NCBI GenBank assembly: GCA_025677815.1
Contig: JAIXMP010000005.1
Span: 1,178,001 to 1,242,000, forward strand
Direction of reading: 5' to 3'
DNA: 64,000 nt
Source: Phascolomyces articulosus
Taxonomy: Eukaryota; Mucoromycota; Mucoromycetes; Mucorales; Lichtheimiaceae
Below are positions 11,546-25,274 of this stretch, in pieces; position 1 is the stretch's first letter, and every line of letters starts with the position of its first letter. The notes beneath the pieces were generated by a model. It did no database searches. It saw only the letters and a list, made by a program, of their open reading frames with translations, and was not told the origin of the DNA. The position numbers and the translations under genes were made by a program.

Positions 11546-12900
11546 ATTCAGTTCTCTATTATTCTTACTATATATACTTTTTTTTTCTTTCGATATAAAT
11601 ATTATTTCTCCTTCCTTCCTTCCCTTCATCCATCATTTCTCTTTATCAGTATACAGTTATATTTTTTGTTATTGCATTTTATACATCGTCGCATTATTAT
11701 TATCACCTATTTCTTTCTACCTTTCTTGAAAAAGAAAACAAATATCCATCCCACTTTTCCGCTAAACTTTTTTTTCAGTAATTAAAAAACTTGGATGTTC
11801 TGAAACATTGCATAATATATAAAGTATTAGAATTTGCTTTTGATAATGACATGTTTTTTTGTTGATACGTATATATTACACGTATCTCGTTAAAAAAACA
11901 CAGATAGAATGGAGTTTTTTTTTGTTACTAAGATCCAATATAAAATTGTTGCTCGTAGAAAGTTATTACGTAGGACAATCAATATACCGCTTGTCATAAT
12001 AGTAAAATCAGTAAACATTGTTACTAATAATTAAGAGAACTTGACATATCAGGAAAATAAAAACAACCCTGCTGATACACCCATCAGATTCTTTTTTTAA
12101 TATATAAAGCGATGAAATGAGAAACAAATTAATAATATTTTCAGGATGATCCTTTATTTATTACAATGAATGTTTTGATAAACAAGGAGAATATAATATT
12201 CGCCACCTTCCGAGGAAACAAAACACAAGTGCGTACTGCAGCATAAAAAGCGATTATGTTATTCTGTTTGGTTTTGTTTCTGTATATTTGCTTTATTATT
12301 TTGACACATATTTACAATACATTTATTTATAATGGGCTGATCATGAACGGCGATCAACAAAACAAACTTTTCCAAATCGGTGGATTTGATCTGCCTGAAT
12401 ACATACCACACATCAACTTTATTACTATCTTGTAAATATATACTCTTTATTTGTATGGATTTTCAAGACTGAATTTAGACATGCTTATTGTCTTTGATAT
12501 AAATATGAATGAAAACTTGGACTTACAGGGTTTTCAAAAAGTAATATCGCGCTCTGTAAAAATTAATGTCGTATACTAATAAATTGACGTCGCTTGGCAG
12601 CAAAATTGGTGTCGCTCTGCTTAGAACTCATATGTCACATAACAAACATAATCCGATGGACTACCTAAAGTCATCAGATTATAACCATGCTAAAATTGAC
12701 TGCCTAAGCACATTATATTATTTATCTATTCCAGATAACCTAAATCAATATCAATAATAGTCATCACCTTAGATCATCGCCCCATCCTACGTATAATATC
12801 ATAGAGATCAATAGTAAGTAGATATTTTACAATTAGTATAAATACCCATCCTTTTCATTAAATAAAACAGTAGTTCAATATCTCCATGTCTTTTAAATAC
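11546..12900. other. Intergenic region without convincing genes
   Basis: AT-rich sequence downstream of the DUF4203 gene. A 63-codon reading frame at 12566-12757 has no recognisable motif. This stretch may include decayed 5' parts of the LINE relic that follows, but I could not recognise endonuclease motifs. Confidence 0.5.
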
Positions 12901-12929
12901 ATATAAATATTTTATTTATATTTCAGCTA

Positions 12930-13504
12930 TTATTATCATATACGTATCTTCAACCGTAACAATCAACCCGTTCTCAAATATCCGAACTATGCGGATGGTA
13001 TTTTAGTATTTTTATCATCATACCCAAGTGAGCTTCAAACTTTGTTGCATTTATTGATCTTTATAATCTCGCATTGGATGTTAAACTAAATAAAGATAAG
13101 GTAATGCCTACCTCTATTTTGCATAAATGATACTTATATTGGATTGCTGCTCTACAAAGAACAGGTACTTGAGAAATGGCGTGGTTGCCCAGAGGAACAG
13201 CTTGGTTTTCTGCTTTCTAGCAATAAAACTTAATTATCAACACTCTGAATGAACTCTTGGAAAAGTAAGATTGACGCTCATATATTATTACTCGTTCACT
13301 CTCCGTTCCAGGTCATGGCATGATAGTTACTCGATGTTACTCAGTGAAATATGGCATTGTATACAGATTTTTCCTGTCAGGAACAGCGAAGAGTTGCCGA
13401 CTGTGATATGTAGTCAATTGAAACAAATAGTTCTATTTATAACAAACATTCGTGCTACCATAAGCGACCGTTTCCTTGGTTTTGATGGGGCTGGAATCAC
13501 ATAG
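12930..13504 (+). mobile_element. Decayed LINE (non-LTR retrotransposon) reverse-transcriptase relic
   Basis: Translated pieces in shifting frames recall a fungal LINE reverse transcriptase in the right order. From 12958: RNNQPVLKYPNYADGILVF then LSSYPSELQTLL, where YADG replaces the catalytic YADD box. At 13066-13125: LALDVKLNKDKVMPTS, like the ASNAKLNLDKT region. From about 13247: LNELLEKVRLTL, then the frame to 13504 with SWHDSYSMLLSEIWHCIQIF and PVRNSEELP, like the thumb segment of LINE proteins. Stops and frameshifts interrupt it and the active-site Asp pair is lost, so it is dead. No 3' tail or target-site duplication was identified. Recognition is by motif memory, not a search. Confidence 0.7.
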
Positions 13505-13758
13505 TATTCTGTTGTCTTGGATAATAAACATTGTTATGTCCCTGGTAAACTAATGGTATGAAAGGTGTATATTTATGTATTATTATTTAAAGGAAAAGAT
13601 CATACTTCACACTATATAAGTAAAGAGGAGGGTTAATGTAAATATACCATTATTTGTAATATACTCCTGAATCATGCTTCAATAAGCTGTCCCCCGACAA
13701 CTTTAGGCCCGTGAACTTTTTTTTCTTGATTATCTATTGTTGCTCCCACCCACGCAAT

Positions 13759-16025
13759 ATGACAGACAAAAATCGCCATAGTCACTCGAATCTACATGAT
13801 AATAATGCAAAAAAAGAAGACAATCAATTTCAAAGTTATTATTTACCAAGTAAACGTGGAAGTGGAATCATATTTCCAGAATGTATACAAAATATCGGTT
13901 CCCAAAACCTACAGATCGCGATCAACACAATAACCGATGGCATTGAGGAGATGTTTGACAACCTAATGTCATTACTTGATGTCCGTGCATGGACTTATGG
14001 CACTCATCATCAAATAAACCAAGGTCTCAAGGACGCATATCAAATGATTACCTATTCGCCAACAACACCTAGCGGCTACCTTAGGGCAGGATCACTGTAT
14101 GTTATGGATAATCGATACAAGGCTGCTTTGGAAGTCTATGAACAAGGAATCGAGGCTATTACAGCTGCTGATAGAAATAATAACGGCGACGATGATGATG
14201 ATGATAGTCAACTGAAGGATAGTGCTGAAAGGAAAATACTTCAAGAAAAATATGACGAAGCAAAGCTCTACTTAGAGAAAACACGTGTTGATTTTGTAGC
14301 AAGGTTACCTTCAGATGTCCTTTGTCAGGTATTGGATTATTTACCTTTTAATGCTTTATTGGAAACTCTGAATGTGTCAAAAATATGGCGTGAGCATGTT
14401 ATAGCATATCCCAATGTGTGGACCAAAGTGAAACTCGCGACTCGTTCCGACAATAATCATGGTATGTTAGGAGCAATCCTGGTTCGACAATATCATTATG
14501 GCCATCATGTCAAACATGTTTCGGTGGATGACTTGTGCGAGGACGACAGTTATGATGTATTTATAGAATTTATATATGGAGCATTTAGCAATCTTGAATC
14601 CTTGGATTTCTGGTGTAGGTGGTTTTTTTTTAATTTCAAAAAAAAAAGAGAAAATCAAACTATATTTGCTAAGTCTGAATACTTTTTTTAGCCAGTGATA
14701 TGGATGGAATCTATGAGGATTGTATTGCTGCACTTTCACGGATAAAAGATACGCTTAGATCATTACGATTTTCCTTGAAAGCAAGAAATTTACCTCTACC
14801 ATTAGGTGCAGTACTTGCCGAATGCAAAAATTTGATCAAGTTTGATTATTTACAGCCTTGTACAATAACACCAGAAGCACTGGATGATCTTCCATCCACA
14901 CCCATTTATTCATTGAACGATTTGACACTGGCATGCGCAGCGCTCCCCACTCCACAACTAGAACGTATACTTCAGTGTTGTCCACGATTATTACAGCTGG
15001 CATGTATGAATTGTGATACATCGGCCATTGAAATTATACAAAGATTATGTCCACACTTGTATTCCCTTGGATTAAACTCTTCACCACACGAATTATCTGA
15101 CGAAGAGAAGAAAACACTTTTGGATAACATGAATCAACAAGATAATTCTCCTCATGGAATACACCATATCAATTTTGATGTTTGTTCTGCTTGGCAATCC
15201 ATGGATCATGATGTATCCGTTTTACGGATACTACTAGATAATGCCCATGTATTGGAAACGGCAGAAATGCGGTTTGGTGGATATATGGATGATGATGAAC
15301 ATCAAGGAGCAAGATGGGATGGTGTCAAGAGAATTACACTTCCGCGTTTGCGTAGCCTTTATTTTGAATTTAACCCCACCATGAGCAGTGTGGCAGCCGC
15401 TTTGTTATCAAACTGTCCTTCTCTAGAGACGTTGGCATTAGGGCCTCGGATGGAGTTTATTGATGATGAGGTGTTTCGATCCATTGCTCGTCTCCGTAAT
15501 CTAAAAGAGCTGACAATTTCATTTGTAAGTGGTGTAGATGAAACGGGCCTAGCTGAAGTTTTTCAAGCTTTTGGAAGTCGAGGCAAATCATCATCACTAC
15601 AAAAAGTCAAGTTGGATCATTGCATTAGCGACATATCAGAAGAAGCAGCCCAATACCTAGCAGAAATACAAACATTACACGAAATACACCTCATTCGAAC
15701 TTACATGAGCCTAGAATCGTTTGAAAAATTTGCCAAGACACTTGCTCATCAACATGGTGGTATCAGTGATCTATCCACTAATACTATTTCTCCTTCCCCC
15801 TCTTCATTATCATCCTCTTTTACATCATCCCTTCATACTATTGTTCTAGAGGCTATGGATTGTGTCACTGATGAATCTGTTCGCTACCTTCATGAAATAC
15901 CAAGTTTACGGAATCTCGAACTTTTACAGTTACGAAATGTAACGCCAAGTAGAGTACAACCTATCGAAAAAAATAATAGAATCACACTTAAGTTTGATGA
16001 TACTCATTCCTCCTCTCATGAATAA
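13759..16025 (+). CDS. F-box protein with TPR-like N-terminus and LRR C-terminus
   Basis: Two exons (13759-14614, 14692-16025) encode 729 residues. Residues about 90-170 are TPR-like (GYLRAGSLYVMDNRYKAALE and VYEQGIEAI). The F-box lies at about 182-226, with RLPSDVLCQVLDYLPFNALL, SKIWREHVI and PNVW. The rest (about 240-729) holds irregular leucine-rich repeats such as CPSLETLALG, LRNLKELTISF and LQKVKLDHC. The protein should bridge Skp1 in an SCF ubiquitin ligase to a substrate held by the LRRs; TPR/F-box/LRR proteins of this layout are frequent in Mucorales. The substrate is not predictable. The first ATG after an in-frame non-ATG extension was chosen as start. A Ser-rich insert (SPSPSSLSSSFTSSL) is near the C-terminus. 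Confidence 0.85.
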
Positions 16026-18994
16026 TTTTCTTCTTGTGTATTTTTCTAATGTATTTATTACTGTATTATTCAAATAATGATGGTTTTGCTCTACATAAAT
16101 AAAGAGATATGTGAGTAATGTATTTTTAATAGTTCTAAAAACGTATATATTACAAACACCTAAAAAAATAGATGACCTACTATATACTTTGGATCACCTA
16201 CATTTAACAATGAAATATCATTATCCATGATTATATAACTGAGGGAAATAATGATTATTTTACCATCATTGCTTCATATAAAAACACAATATAGATAATA
16301 TATAATCATGTACACAGCTAATCTTCTCTTACTAAAAGCAAAGAGCAGATTGCTCTATACTCGGGAGCCTTGGAATAATTAGATCAATAATTATTAGGTG
16401 TGTGAACTTCTATAGAAGCAAATAGCAATGTGTTGATGAATATTATATTCTCATCAGCAAATTCCTCGATATAGATCGATATGACCAACAAAGAGAACTT
16501 ACGATCATGTAATAAAAGTAATAATGTGAGGACGGTGATGATGTAACATCCAAACTCTAAATAGCTGGTATATAACAGTAATTACACGTAGTTCTTGTAA
16601 ATTGTGGTGAAACTCTGAATGATTATGGAGGTGGGAACTGATTCCCAATTTAAGTTTTGCTGATATAATAATTCACTTGGTACATTGGTTTGGTAATATT
16701 CTATTGGTGTGATACAATACTGAAAAAAATCAAGCACAATATCATTGTAATCTTACCACTGAACCATCTTTTAAAGGTTCAATTTCAGTAGTATTAACTA
16801 AAACCTGACTTTTTTTTTAATTTGGTAGGATATATATACGTTATACCAACGAATAAAAAATTACTGTTATGTAGAAAATGTCAATGATTTATTTTTGAAC
16901 CAAATATACATTATTAAAGCAAACATGATGCAAGTTTAAATCAGTTTAATCAAATCAAGGTATTCAAGTATACAATATGTGATTGATCGAGATAAATAAA
17001 AAGGAACTTAATAGAAGGTTTACCATCTATCGTTTAATATTCCTCCCCAGAAAAGAGGATGTAGTGTATGCAAAAGAACGTACAGATCTTCCTTTTCGAT
17101 GCTATTATCTTGATATATCAAATTACTACGTACAGGGAAATAATGGAAGAAATGATAGAGATAAACCTTGTTTTGTCATCTTTCCACGGTTTACTGACCG
17201 TGAGAAGTGATCTACTTGTTGATAAGCAGCTCACGAAGTTTATGTACGACGATTCACACATACACATATACACACAAAACGATCATCAATATTTATCCAT
17301 CAATACTATATGGCTATTATAGATTAGTCGATCAAAAAAGAAATATGGCCCCTTGTCATTCCTGAAGGGATGAGAGGGACATACGTTATTGTTTCACAAA
17401 AGCATTTCTATGGAAAGGTGGAGAAATCTGGGGTATTTTATTGGTATTTCACTTAGTGTACCAAGTTATAACCTTGCTTGCTTGTACAATTGGTTACTAA
17501 ATCATATTATACCCGCAAACCTATACCAAATCTACAATGGATGTATATCTAATTCTATCATGAACAATGTTACAAAAAAATAAATGATAAAACAACAGTA
17601 ACGGGTTTTCTACACTTTTATAATTCAAGGATACAAGCTTTTTATTATTGTTATATTTAAGCTATATAAAGAAAGGTAGGAGTAAACATCACGTTTTCTT
17701 ATCGTTCTGGAATACGTTTCATGTATCTGGCTATGGAACACAAAAAAAAAGAATAATATGTCATTTTACACATTTTCCGTATCTACCAGAAATTATTTGT
17801 GCTACGAAAGCCTTACATAATAATTGATCACTAATTGAATGAGTTTTATTGGAAAAATATTTTTACAGAGTTTGGGTTCATAGTGAAAAGCACATTTCAT
17901 TACTGATGCACCAATAATAAGAAATGCCCTTTTTACCCCATATTATTTTACAATAAAAAAAAAGATGTTCTCTTGCGTAAAAATTATAGATTTCTTCAAG
18001 TAGGGCATCTTTTACTTGGCATGGTTTATTTTAGACTAGCCTCCCAATCACTATAATAATAAATACACAAGCATTTACTCGGATATATTAGAATGAATTA
18101 ATTTTACTGTAATTATCTGTTATATTACTATATATCCGAGATTAAAATAAACGTACAATATCATCACCATCATCACTCCATATATATTGTATATATATCT
18201 TTTTGAAATTGTTATTGTATTCCATAAAAAAATGGGCAGCATAAAAATATTGCGAGGGATGATTATTATGTACATCACCATTGTTTTACTAGTACTGTTG
18301 TATTTGTAATACATAAGTGTCATTACTATAATTGAAATAGTACCAGTCAAAGCTTTTGTTTTCTAGACGTTGGTTTCATAAAAAAAAAGTCGTAGCAAGA
18401 AGCCCGAACCTTCCCATATGTGAAACCTATTCATCTCATCCTATAGTAGATCGTTGTTTTGGTTATAAATGATGATATGATGATATGGCGTAATTATCAT
18501 GTATAATTTACGGATAAGATTTGCTATAACAAGAAAGTAACCCGATGATGATTCATTCAGTTGATGCTATATACGTTTATTGACATCCGTAAGCTATCAT
18601 TTTTGCAATCCTAAACCATTATTACGTATTCATAACAGGACTAGTAGCTAAAAGTGAACTGACGTAGGGTTAGCAAAAAGCAATATTTTTTTCACACCTT
18701 TGTTGATCTTAGTTGTAGCTGAATTTTTATGTCATGTAGAATAAGCTTCTGTGCATGAGAAATATTGCCATTGAAAGTAGTAAGGTCGATTTATGATGTG
18801 ATAGTGTATATGTAATATTTCCAACACAACAATCTTTCTTTTTAGCTACTATGACTATTATTATATGTTGATGGCATCGACAAAGAACAATGAAAAGATA
18901 AGAAGAGCATGGCGAGTACAATAGTATCTAACAACGACGTTATTCTGACAAAAACAGCAGTTTGCAAATAATAAAAAGTATCTTTATGTATTTT

Positions 18995-19028
18995 AGAGGG
19001 GTTGCCGTTCAAGCGGCAAATTACCTCT
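18995..19028. repeat. Interrupted inverted repeat (hairpin)
   Basis: Inner stem TTGCCG/CGGCAA with a 6-nt loop (TTCAAG), enclosed by an outer AGAGG/CCTCT pair separated by short bulges. It is GC-richer than its surroundings. Function unknown; could be a structured RNA piece, a transposon end or chance. Confidence 0.35.
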
Positions 19029-19246
19029 TCTGTTGTATCATGTGAAATTAAAAGAAAAAGATGAAATTGAAAAGTCGTTGACAATTAGTATAAAGGTTAT
19101 GTAATCATAACGATTAAAAAAATCTACGGGTGGTACCACAATACAGAAAATAATATAGCTGATAATAGATAATAATGGGTTGCATCTATTATTTGACCGA
19201 ATTATTAATGTTTACTTTAAGTACGAATTAGAAGAGAGAAAAAAAG

Positions 19247-19255
19247 TATATAAAG
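19247..19255 (+). promoter_or_regulatory. Candidate TATA box of the mannanase gene
   Basis: TATATAAAG about 107-115 nt upstream of the ATG at 19362, a common position in fungal promoters. Confidence 0.5.
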
Positions 19256-19361
19256 ACAGCCCATCATTTTGAACAAAAAAAAATACAATTCATCATCTCA
19301 AACATACAAGTTTCGTTTCCTTCTACAGCAACAAAGAACAGCATTTTTCAAAAAAAAAAAA

Positions 19362-20976
19362 ATGGTTAAATTTCTTTCAATCATGGCTTCTGCTCTTTTA
19401 GCAGCTCCTTCTCTCGTTTCTGCCTTTGTCGGTACCAGTGGAACAAAATTCACTAATGATGGTTCATCCTTTTATTTTGCCGGTACTAATGCTTGTAAGT
19501 AGTCTTTTTTCGCAAATTTTGTAAATGAGCTCCATTAATTTTGACAAGATTAAATTACTAATTTAATTATATATAAATATATTTATGATTTATTAATAAA
19601 TATATAGACTACCTTATGACTCAATCGCAAGACAATGTCCAAGCTATTCTTAAGGAATCTGCTACTTTGAATTTGCCTGTGATCCGTACTTGGCTGTTCA
19701 ATTCTGGTAACACCGACGTGTTCTTTCAAAATTGTAACAATGGTAAATTGGAAATCAATGATGACGACTCCACTGGCTTGGGTCGTATCGATTATGTTAT
19801 TCAACAAGCAGCCGCAAACAATGTCAAGTTGATCTTTGCACTGACCAACAATTGGCCCGACTTTGGGTAATAGTCATGATTCAATTACAGTTTTAGTTTA
19901 TTTTACTTTTTTTTACTTTCACATTTAACAAATATTCTTATTACAATATCTACTCTATAGTGGTATGGATTACATTACCAAATGTGTTGGTGGAAGCAAC
20001 CACGATGACTTTTACACCAATGCTGATGTTATTGATGCCTTCAAGGAATACATAACTCATGTATTGAGCCGTACTAATTCGTTGACTGGTGTCAAGTACT
20101 CGGTAAGAAAAAAAAATAGTTAAGAATACTGCTATTCTCTCATTATTGTAAGCTTTTATTAATAAATTCCATTTCATGATTATTATTATTTAGGAGGATC
20201 CAACTATCTTTGGTTGGGAACTTGCAAACGAACCTCGTTGTGAAGGTTCTAATCTTCCTTCGTCTGGTAGCTGTACTCCTGATATTACTACTTCCTGGGT
20301 TGATGAAATTTCCAGCCATATCAAGTCACTTGACTCCAATCATTTGGTTGGTATTGGAGATGAAGGTTTCTTTAACCGTGCAGGTGAATCAGAGTGAGTT
20401 TCAATGACAAACTACCAACATCAAAAAAATAAGTAGTCAGAAAATTCTTTTGAATGATGCTGATAGTTCCTTTCTTTTGTCATTTTTAATAGATACGAAT
20501 ATAATGGTGGTACCGGTATGGATTTTGATGCTACCCTTGCTCTTTCTTCCATTGACTTCGGTACATTCCACATGTATCCTGAGCATTGGTCCAAGAGTGT
20601 CGAAGATTGGCCATCCAAGTGGATCAGTGTAAGTACAGAAAAAAAAAGATACATTATTTGCAGCATAACCGTATTTTAGCTCATAGTAATGATCTTATTC
20701 ATACTTTTCATTATTATCTAGGATCACGCCAAAGCCCAAGAATCTGCTGGAAAGCCAGTAATCATTGAAGAATATGGTTTAGCTGATGCCAGCAAACGTA
20801 CTACCATCTATCCTCAATGGCACTCTTTCATCGAAGATCAAAACCTCGCTGCTGATGCTTTCTGGCAAATTGCTGTTCCTTGTAGCCAGTTGGATGATTT
20901 TGCTATTTGCCCAGATGATGCCAACATCGACACCCTTGTTTCTACTCATGCTGCTAATATGTTGGCAAAGAATTAG
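19362..20976 (+). CDS. Secreted GH5 endo-1,4-beta-mannanase
   Basis: Six exons (19362-19494, 19608-19866, 19961-20102, 20194-20393, 20493-20628, 20722-20976) give 374 residues. A signal peptide ([20 protein letters not shown]) is followed directly by the catalytic domain. There is no carbohydrate-binding module or Ser/Thr linker. GH5 landmarks: IRTWLF, the acid/base Glu191 in [12 protein letters not shown], and the nucleophile Glu at 306-307 in [18 protein letters not shown] and the conserved His/Tyr in [11 protein letters not shown] point to the mannanase subfamily (GH5_7), which cuts internal beta-mannosidic bonds in plant mannans. Secreted for biomass breakdown. Exon phases are consistent throughout and a TATA box lies about 110 bp upstream. 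Intron-rich, so not a recent bacterial acquisition. Confidence 0.9.
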
Positions 20977-23702
20977 ATATTAGAAAATGTAATGTTTGCA
21001 TGAGCTCTGGTAGTCCATGTTAATTCTTTTCAATACTATTTTCTATTTTTTTTTTTCGATTTGATATAAATTATTGGTAAAGACAGTTTTTATGAATAAC
21101 CATTTCACCCCCTCCCCATTACTTTCTTTGAATTAAATAAAATATATATGAATATCTACTCTGCTGCAACAAAAAAAAATCACTTGCTCATACTTATTTC
21201 AGTTATATTTTTATCTTCAGATATATAATTAGTAGTGGGTGATGTTGGAGTAAAAAGTAGTACATACTAATCAAGATAAAATAACACTGTATTTGCAAAC
21301 GACAGGATTGGCGAGTCAAAAAATAGCTAGAAGTTTAGCAATTATTTATTTCATATATTCCTGTTGTTTATTTGTGGCTGTTGTTGTGAAGTTGAAGTTT
21401 ACTCTATATTGTTTTATTTATAACCATTTCCCATCAAAATTTAAGTTTTATACTACTAACATAAGGCATTGGGTGAATCATCAGATAAAATAGTAGTGAT
21501 TATACGTATAAGTATAAAGGGGATTGTTTTGAGAATTGTTAAGTAATCGTGGTGACATCTCATTCTAATTATTGAGAAAATATAGTATAAAAAACAAGTG
21601 GAGTAAATTATAGTTTTATTTTGATTTGAAAATATACGTATGATGCATTCATTATTGTTAGTTTGATTGTTTTATGAAGGTCTCTGATAATTCAATTTCC
21701 TTCAAGCATGTTTTACATGTACTTATTGGCTAAAAAGAAAAGGTGCAGGCAGTAGTTCTTCACCACATGCTATATTATTTGTCAATAAAAAAAAGTGTCT
21801 GAAGTTCTATACTCAGTTTCACTCCTACGTAGTTTGGTTATTAGCCTAGTTTCTTCAAAGTCGACCCTGGTATTTAGTCCCTGTGTTACTTGGTCTTGAA
21901 AAAATGATAATTCTACATACACATAGACACTCGTCCTCATTTATATGGTAATGATATATACGCTAAAATAGGCAATTTATATAAATATGTAATAGTATAC
22001 CGTAATTCTGGTTCGATCAATACCTGGATTTCAAAGAATTCAAAAGCTCAATGACACTAAAAAATTGGAACCAATACTATGTAACATATATGTTTGATTG
22101 TTAAACAATAACCATTTGAAAAATAAGGATAATTACTTGTAACATTCTTCAGAATGATATTAATGTTTAGTGATAGAGAGATAATATATATAATTTAAAT
22201 GGGCAATGGTATTATTGGTCACTATTATTTACAAGCGTTTGTTGAATTAATAACTTGGTAAATAAAAATATATTATTATTAATTAATATTTATTGATAAT
22301 AAAGATGATTAATTATTAATGATTCTCTGTCTCAATAAAAAACATGTAAAAAAACCTCCTTGGAGTATAATATATATGATACCTATGCTATGGTACTCAA
22401 TATACTCAGCGGCCTGGTATTAATAATGGGTTCGATCTATAGTCCGTGCGCATCTCCCTCTACTGTGTCCATTTACATGTTTGACTCCTTTTTTGGTGGT
22501 CAGTGATTTATATTTAACCACCTAAATGCCATAAATGTATAATGCATGCAAGAATACATTATATATATGCACGTTTTTATCATCTCTTTATTTTATATTA
22601 CCAGCTCTTTGCTAAAATTAGAAACTTTTTCAAGACATTCAACTTTGATAATATTGTTGGATGATGCTATTCCCAAACAGCATTTGGATGGCAAGAATGG
22701 AGGTTTCTCCCTTCTTCTTCTCCTTTCATTATTTCTTGGTCGTTATCATAGGATACTTGAAACGGAGCTTTCTCCAAAACAATTTTGAAAAGTAATTTTT
22801 TTTTACTGGGTTTATTATTTCAAGGCCTTGTTATTTATTCCACTACAAACACTATCCTCTACTTGTACGGATGTAACGATTAATAATTTCATTCATTTAT
22901 AATGCATAAGATAGTTTTTTTTTATTAATAAAACAAGACAGTTGCTACTTGTTATTGTAGTACTATCTTTTTACGATCACGATCAGAGTCAACATAATAT
23001 AACGAATGATGGAATGTGGAACAGAATAGTAATACAAGTAATAATAATAATGTTAATAAAATAGAATAAAATAAAGAAATCTGATGGAAACAAGAAAAAT
23101 ATGGTAATTTTTTCAGTTGGTGTAAAGTGAAAAAACTGATGATTTTCATGAAAATTACACAAATATTGTTTAGTGTGTAACCTTAAATGTTATTAAACTT
23201 GTAACATGTTGCTAAATACAAAGTTTACAATAATAATGAGACGATGATAAAAAGTAGTAGTGGATGCACATGTCAACTGAATAATTGATCTCTTTTTTTT
23301 TTTTTTTTTTTTTAATTCAGAAAAAAAAAAAACTATTTCGGTAAGAAACAATTTTAAAGAAAAAAAACAAGCCTATTAATCCGTGTGACATTAAAATATG
23401 ACTTATGTTATTATCAAGAATACAGTCGAATTCATATTAAATAGAATGACTGACTATAGCCATACAATATCACCCATGAAAACAATCGTCTTGAGATATA
23501 ATAGTCAATATAATAATGACAATAAATAATGAAATAGCATAATAAAAAATTATCATTATCAATAACATTTGCTGTTCAACAACAAGAAAACTCAATGTCT
23601 TACAAAAACGCGCGCATCAATATCAACATCGGAGAATCCATCGGCTGTCTTTTTTGGTGTTAACTTTTTTTTTTTTTACTCAAACAAGAACACAAGCACA
23701 CT
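20977..23702. other. 2.7-kb gene-poor region
   Basis: AT-rich, no gene recognised. The 80-codon frame at 22546-22788 shows no family motif. A pure T21 tract lies at 23293-23313. The GGTTCGATC strings near 22011 and 22430 recall a tRNA B box but no tRNA fold surrounds them. Confidence 0.5.
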
Positions 23703-24726
23703 ATGGATCAAAGTAAGGCAATCAAGAACGATCGGAAAAGATTGAATAATATTAAATGCACTTAATGTAGGAGAAAACTTATATTTACCCTTGAGTGGAA
23801 AAAAGAAATCAACAGATGATCAGGTAAAAATAGAATATTGTTTACTTTTAATGATTCATATAATGCCATGTCTAGATTAGCTAAAAAAAATATATATATT
23901 TGAATATTTGAAAAAAAAACCATGTACATAAAATAAATAAAGAAAGTAACAAGAAGTGTTGTACAAGAATATCTTCCAACCAACACTGCAGCAGATAAAG
24001 TGATGAATGAAATGAAAGTGGTGTATCTTGATGCCAGTGAACCTATTACCAAACACGATCCTACCAAAAAACGAGGCAAACGACTTACAGCCTCAGAAAA
24101 GCGAGCCATGCAAATCTATGATATTCCTAAAAAGGGGGTCAAATATGAATTATTTGAGCCATTACACAATTTATGGCAGGGGTATATGAAGGAATTGTAT
24201 AGTCAGGGTCAATCCAATTCATTACAATTTGCTCAAAAATTATTAAAAGCAGATTATCATGGTGCTATTATAAAAGGTAGGACCATTTCCTTCTAAATCC
24301 TTTTGGTTACTTTTTTGTTTATGGTTAGATAAGTTAATAGTAGCAGGAGCATATATTAATTTTATTTTATATTTTCCCATAGTAACGAAAAGCAGTAATC
24401 CTTTATTAGTGGGTTCAACAGGTATTGTTATTCAAGAAACACAAAACTTGTTTAAAATAATTACAAAAGAAAATAAAGTCAAATGTAAGCTTCTTTTTCT
24501 ATTTCCCATCCATATAATATGATAGCACATTTTGTAAATACTAAATCATTTTCCATTTCTAACTTATTATCTTATTATAATAGCCATACCTAAAAGCAAG
24601 ACGGTGTTTCAAGTAGAATTGGATTGTTGTTCATGTAGTTTTACATTATATGGTCAGCAATTATTAACTCGAGCAGCTGAAAGAGCAGCTAAAAAGTTCA
24701 AAGCCAAACCTACCATTGATTTATAA
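23703..24726 (+). CDS. POP4: RNase P/MRP protein subunit Pop4 (Rpp29)
   Basis: Five exons (23703-23712, 23771-23823, 23943-24276, 24383-24484, 24584-24726) encode 213 residues. Exon 1 is only 10 nt (MDQ plus one base). The N-terminal half is basic and helical (KKRGKRLTASEKRAMQIYDI), followed by the family pattern YELFEPLHNLWQGYM. The Sm-like beta-barrel follows: LLKADYHGAII, NPLLVGSTGIVIQETQN, FKIITKENK and VFQVELDCCSCSFTLYG. The tail ends RAAERAAKKFKAKP. This is the Pop4/Rpp29 family (UPF0086), which binds the RNA subunit of RNase P and RNase MRP in tRNA 5' processing and rRNA maturation. The start was chosen because the two small upstream exons extend the frame with consistent phases; the ATG at 24003 is an internal Met. 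Confidence 0.88.
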
Positions 24727-25274
24727 AAAAAAAGGACAAGAGAAAAAGGGAAGCAAATGAATGATTCTAGCCCTTTCAAACCATCCATCTATTGCTACTA
24801 TTATTATTGTTATTATTATTATTAAAGAATCCTTCTATCCATTCATTCATTCAATTCATCTCTCCCCCCAAACTATATGGTTTTTTTTAGTATAGGAAGC
24901 GGGGGGAGTATTATAATGTTTATATGCTGCAGCAAATCACTCAAGGGAATTTCTGGATGTGTGTGTTATAAGAAGCCTGCAGGTTGGTTTCCTATTTTGT
25001 AACAGCGGATTGATTTCCGTAGCACGGATGCTTAGAAGATAGTAATACAAACATGGATTAAAAAAGTCTATTCTAAGCGATTCGTTCCAATAAAACTTAA
25101 TAACACTTTTGTTACCGTACCTTTTTTTATATTTATTTGATATTATATTTATATATGGTGTTTCTTTCCCTTTTTCCCTTTTTTTCCTTTCTTTTTATTT
25201 CTCATATTATTAAAAATTGGGTTTTTGATACCCTTCATTCCTTTCCTTTTAAATAAACTCTTTTTTTTTAATAC
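24727..25274. other. Intergenic region upstream of the RhoGAP gene
   Basis: 548 bp between POP4 and the LIM/RhoGAP gene. It contains a TTATTATTATT run (24800-24825) after POP4 and pyrimidine-rich leader sequence at 25120-25270. No coding signal seen. Confidence 0.6.

Larger units (their letters stand above)
16026..19361. other. 3.3-kb gene-poor region with coding-like debris
   Basis: AT-rich, no intact gene recognised. Fragments at 16983-17210 and about 17328-17456 read like eroded protein (for example WPLVIPEGMRGTYVIVSQKH) but sit in disrupted frames. An imperfect hairpin lies at 18995-19028. The last about 150 bp form the mannanase promoter. Confidence 0.5.

Noticed and set aside
22011..22450. 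GGTTCGATC strings resembling a tRNA B box
   Set aside because: No A box at proper distance and no cloverleaf can be drawn.
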